Below, piece after piece: positions 40,941-49,385 of a stretch of DNA of 64,000 bases. The notes beneath the pieces were generated by a model. It was not told the origin of the DNA. It did no database searches and saw only the letters and a list, made by a program, of their open reading frames with translations. The number at the start of each line of letters is the position of its first letter. The stretch's first letter is position 1. The stretch spans positions 3,286,001 to 3,350,000 of the forward strand of contig NZ_CP040915.1 of NCBI RefSeq assembly GCF_006352065.1, read 5' to 3'. A program made the translations under genes and the position numbers. The DNA comes from Georgenia yuyongxinii. Lineage in GTDB: Bacteria > Actinomycetota > Actinomycetes > Actinomycetales > Actinomycetaceae.

Positions 40941-41924
40941 TCACCCGATCCGGCGCGGCCCCGCCTGCCATGCCTGCCATGCGCTGCGGACGATGTCCTC
41001 GAGGCGGTGCTCGGCCTTCCAGCCGAGCACCTTCCCGATCCGGTCGGGGGAGGCGATGAGCTGGGGCGGGTCGCCGGGACGGCGCGGCTCGACGTCCGCC
41101 GTCGTGTCCAAACCCGACACCTCGCCGAGCGTGTCAACGACCTGCCGCACCGAGGCACCCTCGCCGGTGCCGACGTTGAAGACATGCTCGGCGAGCGCGG
41201 CGTCGCCCTCGAGATAGTCCATGGCCGCGAGGTGCGCCTGCGCGAGGTCGAGGACGTGGATGTAGTCGCGGATGCACGTGCCGTCGGGCGTGGGGTAGTC
41301 GTCGCCGAAGATCTTCGGCCGCTCCCCACGCTCAAGCCGATCGAGCACCATGGGGACGAGGTTGAGCACGGCCGGGTCCCCCAGCTCGGGCCACCCGGCG
41401 CCCGCGACGTTGAAGTACCGCAGGGCCGACCACCGCAGCCCCCAGGCCCGCTCGCAGTCGGCGAGCATCCACTCGCCGATGAGCTTGGTCTCGCCGTAGG
41501 GGTTGATGGGGCGGCAGTCCGTGTCCTCGGTGACGAGCGCGACGTCCGGCATGCCGTACGTGGCCGCCGAGGAGGAGAAGATCATGTGCTTCACGTCGGC
41601 GTTCTCCATGGCGGCGAGCACGTTCGCCAGGCCCCCGACGTTCTGCTGGTAGTACCACGCGGGCCTGGCCACCGACTCCCCCACCTGCTTCTTCGCGGCG
41701 AAGTGGATGACGGCGGTGACGCCACGCTCGGCCATGAGCTTCTCGAGAGTCTCTTGCGCACCGGGCCCGGCCACATCGAGCTCGGCCAGGGTGGCTTGGC
41801 CCACGCGATCGGCCGCGCCGGTGGACAGGTCGTCGACGACGACGACGTCCTGCCCGCGCTCGAGCAGCAGACGGACCACGTGGGCGCCGATGTAGCCGGC
41901 GCCGCCGATCACCAGGGTGCTCAT
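40941..41924 (-). CDS. galE: UDP-glucose 4-epimerase
   Basis: 327 aa, extended short-chain dehydrogenase. The NAD site GGAGYIGAHVVRLLLERG is at residues 7-24; HFAAKKQVGESV, the catalytic SSSAATYG and YGETK, and RYFNVAGA follow, as in GalE. It interconverts UDP-glucose and UDP-galactose for surface glycans. A TAATGT box 6 nt upstream of the ATG suggests leaderless expression. The Glu-rich ends are normal and the length is typical. Confidence 0.92.
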   Translation of the reverse strand: MSTLVIGGAGYIGAHVVRLLLERGQDVVVVDDLSTGAADRVGQATLAELDVAGPGAQETLEKLMAERGVTAVIHFAAKKQVGESVARPAWYYQQNVGGLANVLAAMENADVKHMIFSSSAATYGMPDVALVTEDTDCRPINPYGETKLIGEWMLADCERAWGLRWSALRYFNVAGAGWPELGDPAVLNLVPMVLDRLERGERPKIFGDDYPTPDGTCIRDYIHVLDLAQAHLAAMDYLEGDAALAEHVFNVGTGEGASVRQVVDTLGEVSGLDTTADVEPRRPGDPPQLIASPDRIGKVLGWKAEHRLEDIVRSAWQAWQAGPRRIG

Positions 41925-41930
41925 GGCGTC

Positions 41931-41936
41931 ACATTA
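41931..41936 (-). promoter_or_regulatory. -10 element (TAATGT) of galE
   Basis: TAATGT on the minus strand, 6 nt from the ATG at 41924. Confidence 0.45.
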
Positions 41937-42032
41937 CGGCCGCATCGTTACCGGGCGAGCACCGCAGCGGCTGCTGGCGCTCAGGAACTCCTCAGAAGCT
42001 CATGACGCGCGAGTGCTCCCACTGCCCACCCC

Positions 42033-43259
42033 TCACGGAACGTCGGCACCCAGCGTGACGACGGCACCAGGGTTCACCTCGAGATAGCTCGCCACGCTGT
42101 CCGCGGCGAACGCACGGCACAGCGCGTCCAACCGTGCGGCGTCGAGCAGCACGATGGACTGCGCACCGTCGGGGCTGCGCCCGGTGCCGGTGTATGGCGC
42201 GGTCATGAACGTCAGGTCCTCGGGGCGGACACTGCGCATCGAGAGCACGAGGTTGCGCATCTCGCCGATGGTGAAGCCCTCGTCCACGGCGACGGTGCGC
42301 GCGACCGTCTCGAGCAGGCCGACCAGCGCAACCGGGTCGGTCAGGACGTCTCGCCGGTACGCCGCCTGAAGGATGGAGCGCATCCAGTTCTGCTGGCGCT
42401 GGACGCGGCCGAAGTCCCCGCCGGGCACGCCGTACCGCTGCCGCGCGTACGCGAGCGACCCCTCGCCGTCGAGCGTGTGCGTGCCCGGCGGCAGCGCGAC
42501 GCCGGCGTTGTCCATCCCGTTCGGCATGGTGATCTCCACGCCGCCCAGCTCGTCGGTGAGCTCCGAGAAGGACTCGAAGTCCGCGATGGCGAAGTGGTCG
42601 ATGTGGATGCCCGTGAGCGCCTCGACCGTCTGGATCATGAGCGGTGGACCGCCGAAGGAGTACGCCGCGTTGAGCTTGTGCGTCCCGTGGCCGGGGATGT
42701 CCACCCAGGAGTCGCGCGGGATGGACATGACGTAGGCGTGCTGCCGGTCGCCGGAGACCTGGAGGACCATGATCGCGTCGGTGCGCTGCGCGCCGTAGCT
42801 CCACTGGGTGGGATCGCCGGCCGAGATTCGTGAGTCGGAGCCGAGGACCAGGATGTTCACCGCCGCAGACGGCGCTGGGCCGGCCCGATCGCTCGAGTCG
42901 GTCCCGGACCCGTTGTCCGGGCGGTCGGTCAGGGACGCGAACGGGTCGTCGATGCGCTCGATGCCGGCCTCGATCCGCCCCTGGATGTACGCGGCGGTCC
43001 CGACGAGCCCGGCCACGAGCATGACCACGATGGCAGCGGCGAGCCACAGTGCGACCTTCGTCCGCGAGCGCCGCGGCTCCGTGCTCTCCGGCAGTGCGAG
43101 GGCGACGGCTCGAGCGTCGTCGTCGCCTCCCTGTGGTGCGCCAGCCTCTGGGCTCGCCCGGCCGCGATCGACTTCCTCGACGACGGCGGCCGGCTCACCG
43201 CGCCGCTCCCCCGCAATACCCACCTTCGCCACCGCCTCTGGTCCCCGACCGAGCGACAT
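42033..43259 (-). CDS. LytR-CpsA-Psr (LCP) family protein, third copy
   Basis: 408 aa. A cytoplasmic tail (1-68), one membrane span (ALWLAAAIVVMLVAGLVG, about 70-87) and an extracellular LCP domain: NILVLGSDSRISAGDP, RTDAIMVLQVSGD, SIPRDSWVDIPGHG, HKLNAAYSFGG, YARQRYGVPGGDFGRVQRQQ. All the Arg/Asp positions seen in active LCP ligases are present. It lies behind galE on the same strand, upstream in transcription, consistent with cell-wall polymer attachment. Confidence 0.9.
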   Translation of the reverse strand: MSLGRGPEAVAKVGIAGERRGEPAAVVEEVDRGRASPEAGAPQGGDDDARAVALALPESTEPRRSRTKVALWLAAAIVVMLVAGLVGTAAYIQGRIEAGIERIDDPFASLTDRPDNGSGTDSSDRAGPAPSAAVNILVLGSDSRISAGDPTQWSYGAQRTDAIMVLQVSGDRQHAYVMSIPRDSWVDIPGHGTHKLNAAYSFGGPPLMIQTVEALTGIHIDHFAIADFESFSELTDELGGVEITMPNGMDNAGVALPPGTHTLDGEGSLAYARQRYGVPGGDFGRVQRQQNWMRSILQAAYRRDVLTDPVALVGLLETVARTVAVDEGFTIGEMRNLVLSMRSVRPEDLTFMTAPYTGTGRSPDGAQSIVLLDAARLDALCRAFAADSVASYLEVNPGAVVTLGADVP

Positions 43260-43445
43260 CCGTCCCGAATCTCGCTGTGAGTGCCATCCCTACACGGGTT
43301 GTGGCCGCGGCGGGCGGGTTTGGTGCTGTTGGTCGACGAGAGCACGTCCACGGGTGCTGACCATGCCGGAGGAAGATGCCCGCCCCCGCACAGCGTCCCA
43401 GCACCCCGAGCCCATCCTCGGCTGAATCGTCGGCCGCGACGTGTG

Positions 43446-43473
43446 AAGACTTGTCGCGGAGAAGATGACATCT
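43446..43473. repeat. Dispersed 28-bp element, inverted copy
   Basis: 26 of 28 positions match the complement of the consensus. It lies between the aconitase stop (43504, minus) and the third LCP gene start. Confidence 0.85.
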
Positions 43474-43503
43474 CGCCGGACGCGCGCGGGGTGTGCCGGG
43501 CGC

Positions 43504-45450
43504 TCAGGCCCCCGCCCGAAGCGTCGCGATCAACCCGCCCGTCACCACCATCTCCACCTGCCGGGGCGAGAGGTGGTGCCGCACGAGGAACGTGCGGTCC
43601 CGGGTGACGTTGCGGACATCGAACTCGTGCGTCCGGGCCAGCCAGTTCGGCAGGTCCTCGACGGTCAGCACGTCGCCCGTTTCGATGCGGTCGTGGTCGG
43701 CCGGGTCGGCGAACTCCAGCGCGAGGATCCCGAAGTTGGCGAGGTTCTGCCAGTGGATCCGGGCGAACGACTTGGCGATGACCACCCGAAGCCCGAGGTA
43801 CCGCGGCGCGATGGCGGCGTGCTCACGGGAGGAGCCCTGGCCGTAGTTGTCCCCGCCGACGATCACGTGCGGCCCGTCGTGCGCCTGGGCACGCAAATGG
43901 TACGAGGGGTCGAGCTGGTCGAACACGAACTCCGCCATCCGCGGGATGTTCGACCGGAACGGCAACGCCCGTGCCCCGGCCGGGCTGATGGCATCGGTAG
44001 AGATGTCGTCGCCGACCTTGAGCAGCACCGGCGCTTCCAGGTGCGCGGGCAGTTCGTCGAGGTCGGGCAGTGCGGTGATGTTCGGCCCCTTGACGAGCTC
44101 CACCCTTGCCGCCTCCGACGGCGGCAGCGGTGCCTCGAGCATCGCGGTGTTGACCGTCGCCCGCTCGGGCAGGGCCAGCGCCGGGTACGCGAAGCCCTCG
44201 GCCTCAGCCCAGTCTCGCGGGTCGGTGATGACCCCGGTCAGCGCCGACGCCGCGGCCGTCTCCGGCGAGCACAGCCACACGGCGTCGTCGGCCACCCCGG
44301 ACCGGCCGGGAAAGTTGCGCGGCATGGTGCGCAGCGAGTTGGTCGCCGTCGCCGGGGCCTGCCCCATGCCGATGCAACCCAAGCAGCCCGACTGGTGCAG
44401 CCGCGCACCCGCGCCGATGAGCTCGAACGTCGCTCCCATCTTCGTCAGGTCCATCAGCAGCTCGCGCGAGGTCGGGTTGACGTCGAAGCTGACCCCGTCC
44501 GCCGTCTGCCGCCCGGCCACCATGGCCGCGGCGACGGCGAAGTCGCGCAGCCCGGGGTTGGCGGAGGAGCCGATGACCACCTGCCCGATCGGCTCGCCGG
44601 CCACCGCCCGGACCGTGACGACGTTGCCCGGGGACGACGGCCGGGCGATGAGGGGCTCGAGGGTGGACAGGTCGATCTCGTCTTCTACGTCGTAGACGGC
44701 GTCATCGCCGGCGAGGATCTCGGTGAAGTCGTCTTCGCGGCCCTCGGCGCGCAGGAAGGCGCGGACGGCGTCGTCGGCGGGGAACACGGTGGTGGTCGCG
44801 CCGAGCTCGGCGCCCATGTTGGCGATGACATGCCGGTCCATCGCGCTGAGCCCGGCCAGCCCGGGACCGTGGTATTCGATGATCCGGTTCTTCGCGCCGG
44901 CGACGCCGTGGCGGCGCAGCATCTCGAGGATGACGTCCTTGGCACTGACCCACTCCGGGAGCTGCCCGCTCAGCCGGACGCCCCAGATCTCGGGCATCAC
45001 CAGGTACAGGGGGTTGCCGGCGATCGCGAGCGCCACCTCGAGCCCGCCGACGCCGATGGCCAGCATGCCGAGCGACCCGGCGGCCGGGGTGTGCGAGTCC
45101 GAGCCGACCATCGTCGCGCCGGGCTTGCCGAAGCGCTGCATGTGCGTGGGGTGCGAGACGCCGTTGCCCGGCTTGGAGTACCACAGGCCCCAGCGCTGGC
45201 AGGCGGAGCGGAGGAAGCGGTGGTCGTCGGCATTCTTGGAGTCGGTCTGCAGCAGGTTGTGATCGACGTATTGCACCGAGACGTCGGTGCGGGCCCGGTC
45301 GAGGCCCATGGCCTCGAGCTCGAGCATCACCAGGGTGCCGGTGGCGTCCTGCGTGAGGGTCTGGTCGATGCGCAGACCAATCTCGGTGCCCGGCACCATC
45401 TCGCCGGAGACGAGGTGGGAAGCGATGAGCTTGTGCGCGACGCTGGTCAT
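43504..45450 (-). CDS. Aconitate hydratase, compact 650-residue type
   Basis: 648 aa, shorter than AcnA (~900). Family motifs: VQYVDHNLLQTDSKNADDHR, VGSDSHTPAAGSLGMLAIGV, the Fe-S pair SGCLGCIGMGQ and a swivel domain with GGDNYGQGSSREHAAIAPRY. The position normally holding the first cluster Cys (GSC in AcnA) reads IGSSANPGLRD here, so only two of three cysteine ligands are evident at the usual places. The enzyme should interconvert citrate and isocitrate, or act on a related substrate. ATG at 45450. Confidence 0.85.
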   Translation of the reverse strand: MTSVAHKLIASHLVSGEMVPGTEIGLRIDQTLTQDATGTLVMLELEAMGLDRARTDVSVQYVDHNLLQTDSKNADDHRFLRSACQRWGLWYSKPGNGVSHPTHMQRFGKPGATMVGSDSHTPAAGSLGMLAIGVGGLEVALAIAGNPLYLVMPEIWGVRLSGQLPEWVSAKDVILEMLRRHGVAGAKNRIIEYHGPGLAGLSAMDRHVIANMGAELGATTTVFPADDAVRAFLRAEGREDDFTEILAGDDAVYDVEDEIDLSTLEPLIARPSSPGNVVTVRAVAGEPIGQVVIGSSANPGLRDFAVAAAMVAGRQTADGVSFDVNPTSRELLMDLTKMGATFELIGAGARLHQSGCLGCIGMGQAPATATNSLRTMPRNFPGRSGVADDAVWLCSPETAAASALTGVITDPRDWAEAEGFAYPALALPERATVNTAMLEAPLPPSEAARVELVKGPNITALPDLDELPAHLEAPVLLKVGDDISTDAISPAGARALPFRSNIPRMAEFVFDQLDPSYHLRAQAHDGPHVIVGGDNYGQGSSREHAAIAPRYLGLRVVIAKSFARIHWQNLANFGILALEFADPADHDRIETGDVLTVEDLPNWLARTHEFDVRNVTRDRTFLVRHHLSPRQVEMVVTGGLIATLRAGA

Positions 45451-46051
45451 GGTCGGACAACCCCTTTCGGCTGTCCGTTCGACCTTACGACGCTCCCGAG
45501 CGGATGGCTACGGCCGCCCCTGGCGGTCAGCCAGAGACGGGACGGCCTACTCCAGGTCGCAGTCCCAGCGGTCGTCGGTCTCGTTCACGCCCCTGCCCTC
45601 CTCATTCAGGACGGAAAATTACACCATTGTCATACCGATTCGCTGCGGAATCGTGCGGTGGGTGTCCGACGCAAAGTCTCTACCGCCGTCGGGGACTGCG
45701 GCAAATCAGGCGAGTCTCACCCAGAACAGTCGCACCGGGCTCTCAGGAGCGATCGAGACGGTCTCCCAGAACGGTCGCGCCGGTCACACAGGAGCGTTCC
45801 CTCCGGGGCCCACCCCCTCATGTGGGGGGTCGAGAGGGCCGAAAACTGGGGTGGGCAGAGCCGACGCCGAGGGGCACAATTTCGAGTAGCGATCCGGGCA
45901 CCGCAGGCAACCCGGCGTGACAAACTCCCGATGCCGCGTCCGAACCCAGAGCGCGGCCGGCGGCTTCAAGGGAGAGTGGTGTCTTCACGTATCGACTGAG
46001 AGCGGCAGGGCACAGGCGAAGTGGGTCCGGTCCGTGCGGGCGGGAGGTGTC
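45451..46051. other. 601-bp gap with repeats and no recognisable gene
   Basis: It includes an AT-rich patch (about 45610-45650), plausible promoter territory for the aconitase or secretion genes. An imperfect 34-bp direct duplication with a 45-bp period lies at 45720-45753 and 45765-45798 (CCCAGAACAGTCGC against CCCAGAACGGTCGC). A hairpin ACCCCC-TCATGT-(G)GGGGGT is at 45822-45840. Open frames here are short and show no family features. Confidence 0.7.
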
Positions 46052-46378
46052 ATGGTTGACCAGCTCGGCGAGCGGCTGCTCGCCGCTCACGTGCGCGCCA
46101 CGATCGACAACCCGATCGACGGCATCCTGCCGGACTTCTCCGTCTTCGGCACCGAGTTCACCCAATGGTGGCAGAAGGTCTTCGCCGCGCTCTGGGCCCT
46201 CGCCCTGCTCGTCACGATCTTCTTCCTGCTGCAGGGCATCGTCGTGATGGCCAACGCCGGCGACAACCCGCACAGCCACAGCCGCGGCCGCTCCCGCGCC
46301 GTCGTCGCCGGCATCTCCCTGGTGTGCGTGGCCGCCTTCGGGGTCATCGTCGGCGCCATCCTCCAGGTAGCCGGCTAA
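46052..46378 (+). CDS. Two-TM pilin-like (VirB2-type) membrane protein of the secretion cluster
   Basis: 108 aa. After an amphipathic start, two membrane segments (ALWALALLVTIFFLLQGIVV and VVAGISLVCVAAFGVIVGAIL) flank a basic, Ser/His loop (NPHSHSRGRSR). Size and topology fit the VirB2/TrbC-like component usually encoded first in actinobacterial type IV secretion sets, but sequence identity to it is not evident. GGAGG precedes the ATG. The next gene starts 68 nt later. Confidence 0.65.
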   Translation: MVDQLGERLLAAHVRATIDNPIDGILPDFSVFGTEFTQWWQKVFAALWALALLVTIFFLLQGIVVMANAGDNPHSHSRGRSRAVVAGISLVCVAAFGVIVGAILQVAG

Positions 46379-46446
46379 CCGGCCCGCCGGCGCCCGAACC
46401 GAGGCCTGAATGAGCACCCACCAGCGGCAACGACGCCCCACCGGGG

Positions 46447-47778
46447 ATGGCTGACGTGGCCACCCAGGACCCCACCGGGGTGGGGACGGTCGCCCCGCTG
46501 CCGGGCACCACCCCGCTGCCCGGCACCGTCCCGAGCCCGGACCCGACGACGGTGGTCGCCTTCGACGTCGACCCCCTCGGCTTCCTCTTCACCAACGTCA
46601 AGGAGGCCGCCCACGGCCTGACCACCGAGCTGCTCCCCTGGCTGATGAACGCCACCCAGCCCGACCTGAGCGCGCAGTGGTTCCTCGACGCCTACCGCAT
46701 CTCCTTCGCGGCCGCCGTGTTCCTATGGGTGGCGCTGCTGCTGTGGAACCTGGTCCGCGCGGCGCGCCGGGTCATCACCGGGGCAGAGCTCGCCGAGTCC
46801 TTCACCACTTACTCGCTGCTCTTCCTCGCCGGCGCGATGTACGGGCCGGCGGCCGGCTGGGTGGTGGTGCGCTTCTTCGGCGCGCTCAGCGAGTCCCTGA
46901 TGAGCTGGGCGTCGGGTGGGCCGGCCCCCACCGCCGTCGACAGCCTCGCCGACACGATCGCGGCCACCGAGCCCGACGGTGTCACCGGGGGCGTCGTCGT
47001 CGCCCTCATCGTCATGAGCCTGCTGCTGCTGGGGCTGATCCTGGTGGCGCTGGTGCTGGTGGTCACCACGGTGACCCTGTACTTCACGGGGGCGCTGGTG
47101 CCGCTGGCGCTGGCATGGCTGGTCGACCCCGCCCACCGCCGCACCGGCACCAGGATGATCACCACGTGGGTCGCGATCCTCGCGGCCAAGCCGCTCGTGT
47201 TCTTCCTGCTCGGCATCGCCCTGCGGATGACCGCGGCCCAGACCAGGTGGCTGTCCACCGACCCCCGCGTCGAGCAGCTCGCCACCCTCACGGCCGCGGC
47301 CATGGCGATGATCCTGGCGGCCCTCGCCCCGTTCGCGCTGCTGCGCGTCACCCCGCGGCTGCCCACGCCGGCGCTGTCGATGGGCGGTCCGGCCGCGCGC
47401 GGGGAGGCGGGACCTGCGGGCGAGTCGAGCGTCGCGCGGGTGGCACGGCTGCAGGCGGAGCGCTCCTCCGACGTCTCCGTGGTCGGCGGCCCGGGCGCGC
47501 TGCTGCCGATGTTCTCCAACGTCCACGTCCGCACCCTGCCGGCCGAGCCCGGCCCGGTGCAGCGGGCCGCGATGGCCCAGCAGGCGCGTGACGAGGACAC
47601 GACGGTGGAGCCTGGCCGGCTGTCCGCGCCGTCCGGCAAGGGCGGATCCGACGACGGCGCCCGGCCCGCTTCCGCGGAAGCTGCGGACGGAGCGGGAGCG
47701 GGAGCGGTGGACGCTTCCGCGGAAGCGCCCGAAGCCGCCATCGACGCCCCCCGCCCTGACGGCGGAGGCGCCCGATGA
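46447..47778 (+). CDS. Polytopic VirB6/TrbL-like secretion membrane protein
   Basis: 443 aa. An extracellular-type N-terminus (1-75) is followed by six or so transmembrane segments (FAAAVFLWVALLLWNLV, VVVALIVMSLLLLGLILVAL, LVPLALAWLVDPAHRRTG). A cytoplasmic Ala/Glu/Asp-rich tail (~310-443) completes it. The position before SCO6880 and VirB4 genes is that of the channel protein of actinobacterial type IV secretion systems. Its stop overlaps the next start by 4 nt. Confidence 0.72.
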   Translation: MADVATQDPTGVGTVAPLPGTTPLPGTVPSPDPTTVVAFDVDPLGFLFTNVKEAAHGLTTELLPWLMNATQPDLSAQWFLDAYRISFAAAVFLWVALLLWNLVRAARRVITGAELAESFTTYSLLFLAGAMYGPAAGWVVVRFFGALSESLMSWASGGPAPTAVDSLADTIAATEPDGVTGGVVVALIVMSLLLLGLILVALVLVVTTVTLYFTGALVPLALAWLVDPAHRRTGTRMITTWVAILAAKPLVFFLLGIALRMTAAQTRWLSTDPRVEQLATLTAAAMAMILAALAPFALLRVTPRLPTPALSMGGPAARGEAGPAGESSVARVARLQAERSSDVSVVGGPGALLPMFSNVHVRTLPAEPGPVQRAAMAQQARDEDTTVEPGRLSAPSGKGGSDDGARPASAEAADGAGAGAVDASAEAPEAAIDAPRPDGGGAR

Positions 47779-49385
47779 GCCGCACCTCGATCCTCGGCGG
47801 CGAGAGCGGCCACCGCAGCTTCTTCGGCGGGTCCGTCCCGCACAGCCGCCTCATCGCGCTGCTCGTGGCGGCCATCGCCGCGATGATCCTCACGATCACG
47901 CTCGGCACGGCCGGCTTCGCCGTCGGCGCCGCGGTGGTGCTCGTCGCCTGGCTGGTCAGCTCCCCCACCGTGCACGGTTCGCTGCTCGAGCGGTGGGTGG
48001 CCCGGCGCCGGTGGCGCGAACGACTCCGCACCGGGACGGCCGCCTTCGCCCCGTTCGACCAGGCGCGGTGGGACGAGCTCACCGCACGCCGGCCCGGTCG
48101 CCGCGCCGCGGCCCAACAGGCTCACGCGCTGCGCGAACGCCCCGACGGCGCCGAGGGCATGGGCTGGCTGGACCTGCGGCCGGGCCGGCCCGGCATCGCC
48201 TGGCACACCCCGACGGGTGAGGACCCGTACCTGTCGGTCGTCTTCGAGGTCTCCGGGCAGATCCGCGGCATCGAGTCCGAGCACGCCGTCGAGGCCGGGC
48301 AGGTGGCGTGGGGTGCCTTCCTGGCATCGCTGGGCAGCGAGGAGTCGATCGCCCGGACGGTGCAGAGCCTGACCCGGGTGCTGCCCCCGGACTCGGCGGG
48401 CCACGAGGCCTGGGTGGTCTCCCAGGTGGACGGCGAGGCGCCGGACGAGCTGCTGCGCTCCTACGACGACCTCCTGCACCGCATGGGCCGGCGGGAGATG
48501 GCGCAGCGGCACTACGTCGCGGTCCGCTGGCCGCTGACCCCGGCGTTCCACCGGGCCGCGGAGCGCTACGGGCCCGGCCGCGACGGCTGGCGCCGGCTCA
48601 TGGTCGACGAGGTCGACGCGCTCACCCGCGGCCTGCGCCGCGCCCGCATGGGGCACGTCCGGCCGCTCACCGCCCGGGAGGTCGCCGCCGTCATCCTGCA
48701 CATGCAGAACCCTTCCCGGCCGATCGACCAGCTGGACGACGTCGACCCCGAGACCCTCGGTCTGCCCAGCGTGGACGACTACTCCGCGCACGTGGTCCAC
48801 GACGTCGACCCCTTCACCGACGAGCCGGTCGAGTGGTGGCACCGCACCGCCGTCATCACGGCCCGGGCGATGGCCACCGGGGAGCGGACGAGTCTGTGGA
48901 TGACACCGCTGCTCTCCGGGATGCCCGAGCGGATCGTGCGCACCCTGTCCCTGCAGACCTGGATGGTGCCCGCCCGGGAGGCCAAGGCCACCGCCCGCAT
49001 CGACGCCACCTCCGACCACTCCGAGCTGCTGCGCCGCCGGGACGCCGGCCGGCTGCTCGACGACGAGTCCGAGGTCTCGCTCACCGCGGCCCAGCGCCGC
49101 CTCGAGGACCTGCGGCCGGGCACCCAGCACCACGGCGCCGAGTGGCTCGGGCACCTCACCGTCTCCGCACGCTCGCGCGACGAGCTGGCCCAGGCGGTTC
49201 GCCTGATCTCCGCGACGGCGGAGCGCGGCCTGGGCATCGAGCGGCTGGACTGGCTCGACACCTACCAGTCCGCCGCCTCCGGGTGCACGTGGCCCATCGT
49301 GCGGGGCATGCGGCCGCCGGCGCCCTCCGCGGCGCAGCGGGTCATGCGCACGCTGAGCGGGCACGGGGCGAGGGAGGCCCTATGA
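47775..49385 (+). CDS. SCO6880 family protein of a type IV secretion-like system
   Basis: 536 aa. Two N-terminal membrane segments (residues ~26-65) precede a long soluble part with GWLDLRPGRPGIAWHTP, YLSVVFEVSGQIRGIE and WMVPAREAKATARID. This is the actinobacterial SCO6880 family, always found just before a VirB4-like ATPase; it may take the place of VirB3 and the N-terminal VirB4 domain. It overlaps both neighbours by 4 nt. Confidence 0.82.
   Translation: MSRTSILGGESGHRSFFGGSVPHSRLIALLVAAIAAMILTITLGTAGFAVGAAVVLVAWLVSSPTVHGSLLERWVARRRWRERLRTGTAAFAPFDQARWDELTARRPGRRAAAQQAHALRERPDGAEGMGWLDLRPGRPGIAWHTPTGEDPYLSVVFEVSGQIRGIESEHAVEAGQVAWGAFLASLGSEESIARTVQSLTRVLPPDSAGHEAWVVSQVDGEAPDELLRSYDDLLHRMGRREMAQRHYVAVRWPLTPAFHRAAERYGPGRDGWRRLMVDEVDALTRGLRRARMGHVRPLTAREVAAVILHMQNPSRPIDQLDDVDPETLGLPSVDDYSAHVVHDVDPFTDEPVEWWHRTAVITARAMATGERTSLWMTPLLSGMPERIVRTLSLQTWMVPAREAKATARIDATSDHSELLRRRDAGRLLDDESEVSLTAAQRRLEDLRPGTQHHGAEWLGHLTVSARSRDELAQAVRLISATAERGLGIERLDWLDTYQSAASGCTWPIVRGMRPPAPSAAQRVMRTLSGHGAREAL

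Noticed and set aside
46809-49364. 851-residue minus-strand open frame opposite the secretion genes
   Set aside because: It lacks any family motif and lies wholly antisense to well-supported coding sequence.
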